A stretch of 45,056 nucleotides of DNA from CAYMTN01 sp964393335 (GTDB lineage: Bacteria; Chloroflexota; Anaerolineae; Aggregatilineales; Aggregatilineaceae): contig CAYMTN010000010.1 of the NCBI GenBank assembly GCA_964393335.1, positions 1-45,056 of the forward strand, given 5' to 3'. Below the pieces are notes generated by a model that was not told the DNA's origin, ran no database searches, and worked only from the letters and a program-made list of their open reading frames with translations. This document shows positions 8,631-15,760 of the stretch, in pieces (position 1 is the first letter of the stretch; every line of letters starts with the position of its first letter). Position numbers and translations under genes: made by a program.

Positions 8631-10208
8631 TCACTCCGGTTCACAGCGCGCTCGCATTGCGTCGGCATCCGGCCCGGTGAAAAGATAGATGATCAAATCG
8701 TTGAAATCCTCGTCCATAACCTGCGTATAATGCGCCCGCAGCCAGCGCAGCGAGTCGTAGCGGGCATCATTAGGGTTATCGGCCACCAGTTCGGCCATTT
8801 CGTCTTCGAGTCTGTCAAACGTGACATACCAAACACGCGGTGCACCATGCGCTGCCCCGGCAATACACGGCTGCGCCATCAACCCCAGCGCCTGTTGCGT
8901 CGGAATACCCAACGTATCCGATCCAGAGCTGGGAATATCGCGCACGTATGCCTGTGGCAGATCGCGGTCATAGTAGATCATCGGCAGCACCGTGATTTTG
9001 TTGCCGTGCACGATCACGTCCCCGGCTTCCACGTGATTCGCCAGGTAACTGTCTGCGTCGTCAAACGGGGGCGCGGGGAATGTATCCCAGCCGTACAGCG
9101 TGACCAGCCCAAACACCACAATCACACTCCACCAGACCGCCAGACCGCCCACGATCAGGCGCGGAATCCCTGCTGAGACAAGCAGCCACGCCACCGCCAC
9201 GTAAAATACCACCGCCGATGGCAGCAGCGCGCGCGGCAGGAACACGGGCTGGAGGAGATACGACACTACCCACATAAAGATCATGGGCATAAACGCCAAC
9301 CACAGCGCCCAACGGACCGGCTCGCGGTCACCTGCGTCCAGGCGCGAATCACGCAGCACGCCATATCCACGATACACCAAAAACACCGTGAACACAGCCG
9401 CCAGCAGAAACGTCGGCAGCCACCAGACCGCCGAAAAATCAAGGTTAACCGAGACAAACGAGCGCAGCGCCAGCCATAGATGTAGCACATTGGGTCTCTG
9501 GACCCAATAACGCCGCAGTTTGGCAAGCTGGCGCGGCAGATAGATCAGCCAGGGCAAATACACCACCAACGCCAACAACGCCGCCAACCCGGTACGCACC
9601 ACGCGGTCGCGGCGACGAGCCAGCACCGGCAGCAGCCCCAATGCCAACAGCACCGGTGCCGCAAGCTGCTGCACGTACATACTCACGCCAGCCAGCACGC
9701 CAAACGCGACCCAGTCCCAGGCACGGTCGTGCTGCCACGCCCGCCAGTACGCCCACGTCGCCAGCGTGAGCACCAGCGCCAGCAGCGCATACATCCGCGC
9801 CTCCTGCGAATACTGCACGTGAAACGGTGCAACCGCGACGATCAAGGCTGCCGCCAGCGCGGTCCGCCGCCCAAACCAATCCCGTACCAGCAAAAACACA
9901 ACCGGGATCGTCGCCACTCCGGCCAGCACACTGAACAACCGCACGGCTGCAACGCTTTCGCCAAACACGTCCATCCAATAGTGCAGGCTCTGGTAATAAA
10001 GGAGCGGGTGAACATCGGCAGCACTGCCATCGTCCTCTTCGATCAACGTACCGTCAACCATCGCCTGCCAGCCCTGCCGGGCAAACAGCACCGAAAACGC
10101 CTCGTCATACCACAGCGTCCGCGCTGACAGGTTGATCACGCGCAGTCCCACTGCCAGCAGCACGATCAGCGCCAGCGCCGCCCGGGGTTTAGCCTCCAGC
10201 CTGCTCAA
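8631..10208 (-). CDS. Glycosyltransferase family 39-like membrane protein (TTG start)
   Basis: A 525-residue GT39-type protein. The first helix (about 9-22) is followed by 'INLSARTLWYDEAFSVLFAR', containing the Asp-Glu pair of the family, then 'DVHPLLYYQSLHYWMDVFGE' and 'RLFSVLAGVATIPVVFLLV', all standard for PF13231/GT39. A soluble C-terminal domain of about 140 residues follows the last helices. The frame stays open to an ATG at 10322, but that would overlap the preceding gene by 134 nt and adds an Arg/Trp-rich tail. The TTG at 10208 has a very strong GGGGAGGGGG ribosome binding site six nt upstream and overlaps the preceding gene by only 20 nt, so I chose it. Donor and acceptor are unknown. 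Confidence 0.84.
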   Translation of the reverse strand: MSRLEAKPRAALALIVLLAVGLRVINLSARTLWYDEAFSVLFARQGWQAMVDGTLIEEDDGSAADVHPLLYYQSLHYWMDVFGESVAAVRLFSVLAGVATIPVVFLLVRDWFGRRTALAAALIVAVAPFHVQYSQEARMYALLALVLTLATWAYWRAWQHDRAWDWVAFGVLAGVSMYVQQLAAPVLLALGLLPVLARRRDRVVRTGLAALLALVVYLPWLIYLPRQLAKLRRYWVQRPNVLHLWLALRSFVSVNLDFSAVWWLPTFLLAAVFTVFLVYRGYGVLRDSRLDAGDREPVRWALWLAFMPMIFMWVVSYLLQPVFLPRALLPSAVVFYVAVAWLLVSAGIPRLIVGGLAVWWSVIVVFGLVTLYGWDTFPAPPFDDADSYLANHVEAGDVIVHGNKITVLPMIYYDRDLPQAYVRDIPSSGSDTLGIPTQQALGLMAQPCIAGAAHGAPRVWYVTFDRLEDEMAELVADNPNDARYDSLRWLRAHYTQVMDEDFNDLIIYLFTGPDADAMRARCEPE

Positions 10209-11475
10209 TCGCCCCCTCCCCTGCCAGCCGGTGATACAGCGCGACCGCCAGCCCAACCAGCGCCGCCGTGCGAACCAGAATGATCGCCACGTACGTCGGC
10301 ACCAGCGATCCGGTGATCTCACCTTGAGTTTCCGCTGTACGCATGAACAGACCCGGATACTCCACGAAACTGATAAAGCCGATGACCAGGCACAACAGCA
10401 CGCCGCTGCGATCCGGGAAATTCAGCAGTATCAGCGGCGTCAGCGTCAGCGCCCACTGCGGACTCCAACCCTGCGCCCACAGGAAGAACAGCACCAGCGT
10501 CAGCGTGAAAAACGCGACGACGCCACGATCGTCCTGCCGCAGCCTGCGCGTGATCACGAACAATCCCACTGCCGCGAAGGGCACCAGCCGCACGAGAGGC
10601 GGGATAACAGGCGCGTGGCCGGTCGGTTCGTAGGCAGCATCGACGTCAAAACGCGTAGCCGGGTCGCCAAACCGCCCGGTGCGCATATTGCCATCGATGA
10701 GCGCCCACACGCTCTCATACGACGCTTTATTGGCCTGCGCGGCCAGGGATGCAGCCGCCATCCGACCGCCCCACGCAACCATCCCGGCCAGCACCAACGC
10801 AACGGGGAGCAGAGTTAGCAGCGTGTAACGCAGCGCGCGCCGCCGGTCATAAAAACGCCACACCGCCGGAAGAATCAACACCGACACGTACTTGGTCAGC
10901 GTACCCAGCACAGTAACCAGCGCGGAGCGTGTATCGCGGCCTTCCAGCAGCCAGGACAGCGCCAGCAGCAGCAACACGACGACGAGCGGTTCAAACGTCC
11001 ACCAGGGGAAAATAACCGGTGCCGCCAATACAGCGTACGCCCAGGGCAGCACAACCGCCGCGCCCCTACCATGCAACCGGAGTGCCAGCCGTCGCAGCAG
11101 AACCAGCGTACCCACGTCACAGGCCACCATCATCAGGCCAAACGTAGTTGCCCACGCCATGTAACTCATGTTGGCACGCAGCGCGTCCACGCCGGTATAC
11201 AGGCTGACCGGCACCGGGGGGAACTCGTACCAGTAATCGCGGTAGGGCCACAACCCCTCGCGGTGAAGCTGCGCGAAATAATAGTACAGGCGGAAATCAC
11301 CGAACGTGCTCATACCCTGTTCGATGATCGCCGGGGCGCCGTCTTCCTCGAACACCGCCGCCGTATGCGGCTGGTACGCGATCACCATCACCAGCCGGAA
11401 CCCGATAAATAGGTACAGCAGCAGCCTGAAATCGGCCAGCAGGTCAAATGGACCGGCGTCGCGGGGATCAGTCAT
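10189..11475 (-). CDS. GT-C/GT87-like membrane glycosyltransferase
   Basis: A 428-residue polytopic protein beginning MTDPRDAGPFDLLADFRLLL. The first outer loop carries 'FGDFRLYYYFAQLHREGLWP' and then 'YRDYWYEFPPV', a Asp...Tyr-Tyr...Gly...Pro-Tyr-x-Asp...Glu-x-Pro-Pro signature shared by GT87- and PIG-M-like GT-C enzymes. 'LGTLTKYVSVLILPAVWRFY' is the usual mid-protein Lys-containing helix. An upstream open frame reaches 11727 but it reads through the preceding gene in another phase; the ATG at 11475 overlaps the preceding stop by 8 nt and is the believable start. By analogy it would be a polyprenyl-phosphate-sugar-dependent transferase. The sugar is not predictable. Confidence 0.76.
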   Translation of the reverse strand: MTDPRDAGPFDLLADFRLLLYLFIGFRLVMVIAYQPHTAAVFEEDGAPAIIEQGMSTFGDFRLYYYFAQLHREGLWPYRDYWYEFPPVPVSLYTGVDALRANMSYMAWATTFGLMMVACDVGTLVLLRRLALRLHGRGAAVVLPWAYAVLAAPVIFPWWTFEPLVVVLLLLALSWLLEGRDTRSALVTVLGTLTKYVSVLILPAVWRFYDRRRALRYTLLTLLPVALVLAGMVAWGGRMAAASLAAQANKASYESVWALIDGNMRTGRFGDPATRFDVDAAYEPTGHAPVIPPLVRLVPFAAVGLFVITRRLRQDDRGVVAFFTLTLVLFFLWAQGWSPQWALTLTPLILLNFPDRSGVLLCLVIGFISFVEYPGLFMRTAETQGEITGSLVPTYVAIILVRTAALVGLAVALYHRLAGEGAIEQAGG

Positions 11476-12964
11476 CGGGCGCGATCCGCACGAAGACTGC
11501 CGACCGGTCGTCGTCAAAAAGGTGCTCCTCCCACACGTCCGGTTGGGTCCGCAGCATGGTTGCCAGCACGCTTTCCGCTTCGATGGCGACAAATCCGATC
11601 TGCTGCGCGTCCAGCTTCTCAGCCCACCCGTCGCGGATAAACACCACGTTGAGATAGTCGCGCAAAAAAGCATCGTCGTACAGGTCGGTGCGCCCGTCCA
11701 CGTAAACCGGCACATCCGGCGCGGCAAACATCAGATAGCCGCCCCAGTTGTAGCTGTTGAACATGTGGCCGGGAGGCGGCGTTTCCTTCAAGAATGCAGC
11801 GGCTTCGACCGGGAAATACAACTCCTGGGCGTCGCGCACCGTCTTCTCGTTGAGCGCCGCCGCGATTTTGACCAGCCCGCCGAGTACGATCAGGCCCAAC
11901 AACAGCCAGTTCGTGATCAGCACGGGCTTGGATACAGTCCGCCGGGGATGTAACCGCCAACCACGATCCGCCAGCCACGTATCGACATGCCGCGACAGCA
12001 CCGGAGTCGCAGCAATGGCAAATACGGCGATGTTGCGTCCCGCCGTCAAGCCCATCAAGCCGGTACCGCACACCAGCACCAGATCCGTCCAATCGATACG
12101 GCGGCTGCTCAGTCCGGCAGCCGCCAGCACGCCCAGCAGCAGAATCGCAAACGGCCATGCCTGCGGCTCGTGAAAGTCCGGTGAGGCCCATTCCTGGATG
12201 AAATCTTGCAGCACACCGATGCCAACAGTCCGGAACGGGTAGCTCAACATCTGTACGCCATACGGATTCAGCGCAATTGCCGGAATCGACACGCCCGTAA
12301 CCAGCGCGATTCTTTTCAGACGCGGCCAACGCACGACACGATCATCATCGCGGTTGAACAGGTTGCCGAGCACCTCGCCCGCCAGCGTGCCAAACAGGAA
12401 GATGAACCCAATGGCAAACCCGCCGTGTAGATTCGCCCAGATCACCATGATCACCGGGATCAACCAGAGGCGGTCGATCTGTTTTCGTTTGTACAGGTGC
12501 AGCAGGTATAAAACGAGCGCGCCCAGCATGAATGAGAACATCTGCGGGCGCGGCGACCAGAACACCGCCGCTGCCGCCGCTCCCAACACGACCACAAACG
12601 CGCGCACATAGACGTTTCCCTCGCACATCAGGTACACAAACGCCATGCCCGCCGTCGCCAACCCGGCCATATACAGCGCCAGCCCGATATTGCCCGTGTC
12701 GCCCGGCTGGCCGCTGCCGCCAAATACCTTGTAAAACCCGACCATCACAAGCTGCGACCCCCAACTGTGATCGATCCATGCGTGCCCGTACCGTGTGAAC
12801 GAAAATGGATCAGTCTTGGGGATCATTTGGTGATCAACGATATATTCGCCGCTGCGGATGTGCCACCACGTATCGGTATCCGTTGGAACACGCACGGCCA
12901 TCGTGAAGAGCAGGATAAACAGGATCGCCACCATCAACCGCTGGATCGTCAGTTTTCGCCACAC
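11468..12964 (-). CDS. Polytopic membrane protein, GT-C-like, with DxDTWWH motif (GTG start)
   Basis: A 498-residue protein with about ten hydrophobic segments. The first outer loop is 'VPTDTDTWWHIRSGEYIVDH' then 'QMIPKTDPFSFTRYGHAWID', a conserved stretch of a widespread but poorly described bacterial family with GT-C-like topology. A C-terminal soluble part (about 400-498) includes 'APDVPVYVDGRTDLYDD', also typical of that family. Position inside the GT-C run supports a sugar-transfer or glycan-handling role, but no activity can be assigned. The GTG start at 12964 has AGGTGA a few bases upstream; the preceding gene ends 26 nt earlier. Confidence is high that this is a real gene and low on function. 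Confidence 0.7.
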   Translation of the reverse strand: MWRKLTIQRLMVAILFILLFTMAVRVPTDTDTWWHIRSGEYIVDHQMIPKTDPFSFTRYGHAWIDHSWGSQLVMVGFYKVFGGSGQPGDTGNIGLALYMAGLATAGMAFVYLMCEGNVYVRAFVVVLGAAAAAVFWSPRPQMFSFMLGALVLYLLHLYKRKQIDRLWLIPVIMVIWANLHGGFAIGFIFLFGTLAGEVLGNLFNRDDDRVVRWPRLKRIALVTGVSIPAIALNPYGVQMLSYPFRTVGIGVLQDFIQEWASPDFHEPQAWPFAILLLGVLAAAGLSSRRIDWTDLVLVCGTGLMGLTAGRNIAVFAIAATPVLSRHVDTWLADRGWRLHPRRTVSKPVLITNWLLLGLIVLGGLVKIAAALNEKTVRDAQELYFPVEAAAFLKETPPPGHMFNSYNWGGYLMFAAPDVPVYVDGRTDLYDDAFLRDYLNVVFIRDGWAEKLDAQQIGFVAIEAESVLATMLRTQPDVWEEHLFDDDRSAVFVRIAPDD

Positions 12965-12990
12965 AGCATCACCTGCCTGTCCTGAACGGA

Positions 12991-14790
12991 TTAACGAACA
13001 ATCTCGCGCCAGTACGTGATCTTCAGGGTCACATCGCGTCCCAGGTCTTTTTCAATCGCCAGTTCCGCGTCATCGACATCTCCCCGCGTGATGATTTTCG
13101 CGCTGCGTACGGTGGCCGTGATCGTGTCTTCGTTCAACTCGATGTCGAGCACGTCGGCGTCTCCGAACTGCTCTTGAAGGACGTGGCGCACGCGCGTCAT
13201 CTCGCGCTCGTTGCGCGTCACGTCAATAAATGTACTTGCCAACGGCAGCGCCAGCAAACCCAGCACGACGAGCGAAATCACAAGCTGGCGGCGCGTATGC
13301 AGTTCGCGCCCAACACGCAGTCCCAGCCAGGCGAAAACAGCCGATCCGGCCAGACTGATGCTGACGATGTTTGTCAGGAATAACAGGCCCGCGCCGTAAG
13401 CTAACTCAAACTCGCGAAATGCCAGCGCCAACCCAACCGTACACAGCGGCGGCACCAGCGCAGCGGCGATAGCCACGCCCGCCAGGGCAGACGGGATATC
13501 TTTGCGTGCGACCGCATACGCACCGGCCACGCCCGATGCCAGTGCGACCCCCATATCCAGCAGCGATGGTTGCCCCCGCGCGGCCATCTCCGTTGTGGCG
13601 ATATCCAGCGGCATGATCAACCCGCCGAACACCGCCACCATTAACCCGATCAGGACGCCAAACAGGGTCGTCACGATAGCCGTGCGCATCAGGCGCAGAT
13701 CAGCTTGCAGCAGGCCCACCGAAAACGACATCAACGGCGACATGAGCGGCGCAACCAACATCGCGCCGATGATCACGGCGACACTGTTTTGCAGCAGGCC
13801 AAACGACGCGAGCATCGACGATATCAGCATCAGCACGATAAAATTGATGCCCGGCTGGCTCAATTCAGTCGCCTGCCGGATCACGTCTGTACGTTCGGAC
13901 GGCGTCAGCCGGGGCGAAAAACGTTTGGACCAGACCTGCGTCACGCGCTGCGAAAGCGACCTCCCCGCCGGATTAGCCCGCCGGGCCAGGATCACCGGCC
14001 CCGGAGCCTGGGCCAGGATACGCTGGGCGACGTTACCGAAAATCCAGTTGTCCAGCGAGATACGCTCCGAAAAACCCAACACGACCATATCTTTGCGATC
14101 ACAGCGTGCCAGAATGCCGCTGACAATATCATTGGCCTGGATCACCTGCCGCTGGACTCGCCGCGTATCGGCCAACCCCGCCAGTGAGGCTTCGATCCGT
14201 GCCAGGCCGAACCAACTCGGCAGGTCTGAATCGGTCTGGACGTAAGCGGCCAACGGCTGCGCGTTATACACGTCAGCCAGCGCCAGCCCCAACCGTGCCG
14301 CCACCCTGGAGTTGTCGCTGCCATCCAGCGGCAGAATCACGCGTTCGATGTCATCCAGGTTGACCGGCGAATGCGACGGGTTGCGGTAAACAACCAGATC
14401 GCACGGCGTCGTCCGTGCAATCGACTCAACCACCGGTCCCAACTCGATCTTACCGCGCACCGGCGCTTGAAAGCCCAACACCATCAACGTCACGCCGTGC
14501 TCAATGGCGGCATCCAGAATGCCGCGCGCGATGCTGGGCGCGGTGCGCGTGACCAGTTCGATAGAGATTCCCGACTCGCGCGCCTCAGCGACGATTTTCT
14601 CAATCTCTTCATATACCGTGTTATTCGGTTCCACGCCGGTCAGCGTCACAAACAGCGCCAGAATACGCCCGTGTTCGGCATCGGAGAGCTTCCAGGCCAT
14701 CTGGATCAGGCCCCACGTGGTCGCCGGGTTCGCCACCGGCACCAGGACGCGCCGCGCATGAATTGAAGGTGTTTCCCCGTTTGCAGCCAT
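12991..14790 (-). CDS. Tandem universal-stress-protein domains fused to a DUF389 membrane domain
   Basis: A 599-residue protein with two parts. Residues about 13-135 ('RRVLVPVANPATTWGLIQMA') and 150-270 ('VILPLDGSDNSRVAARLGLA', then 'DMVVLGFSERISLDNWIFG') look like two Usp alpha/beta nucleotide-binding-type domains. From about 310 to 530 is a DUF389 membrane domain: 'SSMLASFGLLQNSVAVIIGA' followed by 'MLVAPLMSPLMSFSVGLLQA', with six or more helices. A small soluble tail of about 80 residues ends the protein. DUF389 proteins have no settled function. I use the ATG at 14790 (GGGGTG six nt upstream) over a GTG three codons earlier. It is first in the minus-strand run, 26 nt before the GT-C genes, and may share their promoter. 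Confidence 0.88.
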   Translation of the reverse strand: MAANGETPSIHARRVLVPVANPATTWGLIQMAWKLSDAEHGRILALFVTLTGVEPNNTVYEEIEKIVAEARESGISIELVTRTAPSIARGILDAAIEHGVTLMVLGFQAPVRGKIELGPVVESIARTTPCDLVVYRNPSHSPVNLDDIERVILPLDGSDNSRVAARLGLALADVYNAQPLAAYVQTDSDLPSWFGLARIEASLAGLADTRRVQRQVIQANDIVSGILARCDRKDMVVLGFSERISLDNWIFGNVAQRILAQAPGPVILARRANPAGRSLSQRVTQVWSKRFSPRLTPSERTDVIRQATELSQPGINFIVLMLISSMLASFGLLQNSVAVIIGAMLVAPLMSPLMSFSVGLLQADLRLMRTAIVTTLFGVLIGLMVAVFGGLIMPLDIATTEMAARGQPSLLDMGVALASGVAGAYAVARKDIPSALAGVAIAAALVPPLCTVGLALAFREFELAYGAGLLFLTNIVSISLAGSAVFAWLGLRVGRELHTRRQLVISLVVLGLLALPLASTFIDVTRNEREMTRVRHVLQEQFGDADVLDIELNEDTITATVRSAKIITRGDVDDAELAIEKDLGRDVTLKITYWREIVR

Positions 14791-14831
14791 CGACCACACC
14801 CCATAATGGCAACCGTAACAAATCGTCTGAG

Positions 14832-14860
14832 ACAGTAGCGCAAGGTCACATGAACGTCAA
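14832..14860 (-). promoter_or_regulatory. Possible sigma-70-type promoter for the DUF389/GT-C run
   Basis: On the minus strand a good -35 (TTGACG, 14855-14860) is spaced 17 nt from a weak -10 (TACTGT, 14832-14837), about 42 nt before the chosen start at 14790. It lies in the 148-nt divergent gap with the metallopeptidase gene. The -10 matches poorly, so this is tentative. Confidence 0.35.
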
Positions 14861-14938
14861 CCTATTGTGGGTGAGATGGCAAAACGGGTCAAACCCACAT
14901 AAGATTCAGTCATCTGACAACCATCTACAGGTGACTCG

Positions 14939-15712
14939 ATGAACAGGCCCAGATCACTCCGCGATTGGCTCGTACGTCTGGCGGCGGGGACACAAGCGCC
15001 AGCCGAACCAGACCCCGACCACGATCAACGCGTGCAATCGCTCCTTGAAACGTATGGCATCCGCCTGGTCGAACACGACCCGAAGGGTAATGCGCGTCCC
15101 TGGCGGCGAGACGAGCTTGACCTGCTGGCCGAGACGCTGCGCCTGTTGGGTCCGGTGTTTTACCGTCCGTTTGGCTCCACCCCAATCAGCCTGTGGATTG
15201 ACCGCCATCCCGGCGGGGGTGGATACGGCAACCAGTGGCTGCGTATTGGCGAGCCGGGCCGCGATCGCTCCGTGCTGTACCGCATCTTTCTGCACGAAGC
15301 GACCCACGCCTCTAACGAATATCGCGGCTGGCCGTACGAGAATGAATTCTGCACGCGGCCCGGCCTGGACTGGCGCAAAACCGGCGGGCAGTGGGTTCAC
15401 CCACGCCAACAGGGTATGCCGTCCCAACCCGGCGACTGGGAGACGCTGCCCGTCGATTCGCGTGATGTCAGCACGGCCCCCGGTGAAGACCTGGCCGAAT
15501 CGGTGCGCTATTTCGTTCATTCGGTACGCGGCGAACGTGATTGGTTATGGCCGCTCGATCTTTCGGAGCCGCCGCTGTACTTGTGGGATACGTCTCCGAC
15601 CCGGTTTGTGTACGTGCGCGATCATTTCCTGGCGTTGCCTGACGATCATCCCTGGTACAAACGCCTGCCGCCAGCCGTCGAAGCCCGCGCCGCCGCAAAC
15701 CTGGACACCTGA
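14939..15712 (+). CDS. Putative zinc metallopeptidase with HEATH (HExxH) motif, uncharacterised
   Basis: A 257-residue soluble protein with no signal peptide. 'YRIFLHEATHASNEY' (114-128) contains an HExxH motif (H119-E120-A-T-H123). About 60 residues later, 'GEDLAESVRYFVH' (182-194) supplies a likely third zinc ligand (E187, the E-D-x-A-E pattern of several gluzincin families such as the anthrax lethal factor-like group). The domain is Trp/Tyr/Arg-rich and ends in a possible substrate-binding part. I do not recognise a named family. AGGTGA precedes the ATG. It is divergent from the DUF389 gene and 48 nt upstream of the P-type ATPase, which has its own promoter-like sequence, so co-function is uncertain. 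Confidence 0.7.
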   Translation: MNRPRSLRDWLVRLAAGTQAPAEPDPDHDQRVQSLLETYGIRLVEHDPKGNARPWRRDELDLLAETLRLLGPVFYRPFGSTPISLWIDRHPGGGGYGNQWLRIGEPGRDRSVLYRIFLHEATHASNEYRGWPYENEFCTRPGLDWRKTGGQWVHPRQQGMPSQPGDWETLPVDSRDVSTAPGEDLAESVRYFVHSVRGERDWLWPLDLSEPPLYLWDTSPTRFVYVRDHFLALPDDHPWYKRLPPAVEARAAANLDT

Positions 15713-15726
15713 TCGTGCGCCACCTG

Positions 15727-15735
15727 TGCTATACT
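15727..15735 (+). promoter_or_regulatory. Extended -10 promoter element before the P-type ATPase gene
   Basis: TGCTATACT (15727-15735) fits an extended -10 (TGnTATAAT-like), 25 nt before the ATG at 15761, with AAGGAG as ribosome binding site between them. No clear -35 is present at the expected spacing, as is usual for extended -10 promoters. Confidence 0.45.
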
Positions 15736-15760
15736 TGCCGCGCATCAAGGAGACACGCAC

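Noticed and set aside
11476..11727. 84-residue N-terminal extension of the GT-C gene at 10189-11475
   Set aside because: It overlaps the preceding GT-C gene in another phase and is unlike a membrane-protein start; the ATG at 11475 fits.
2737..14790. Capsule or O-antigen locus
   Set aside because: No Wzx/Wzy, Wzz, ABC exporter, cytoplasmic glycosyltransferase or nucleotide-sugar genes are in the run; only GT-C proteins are present.
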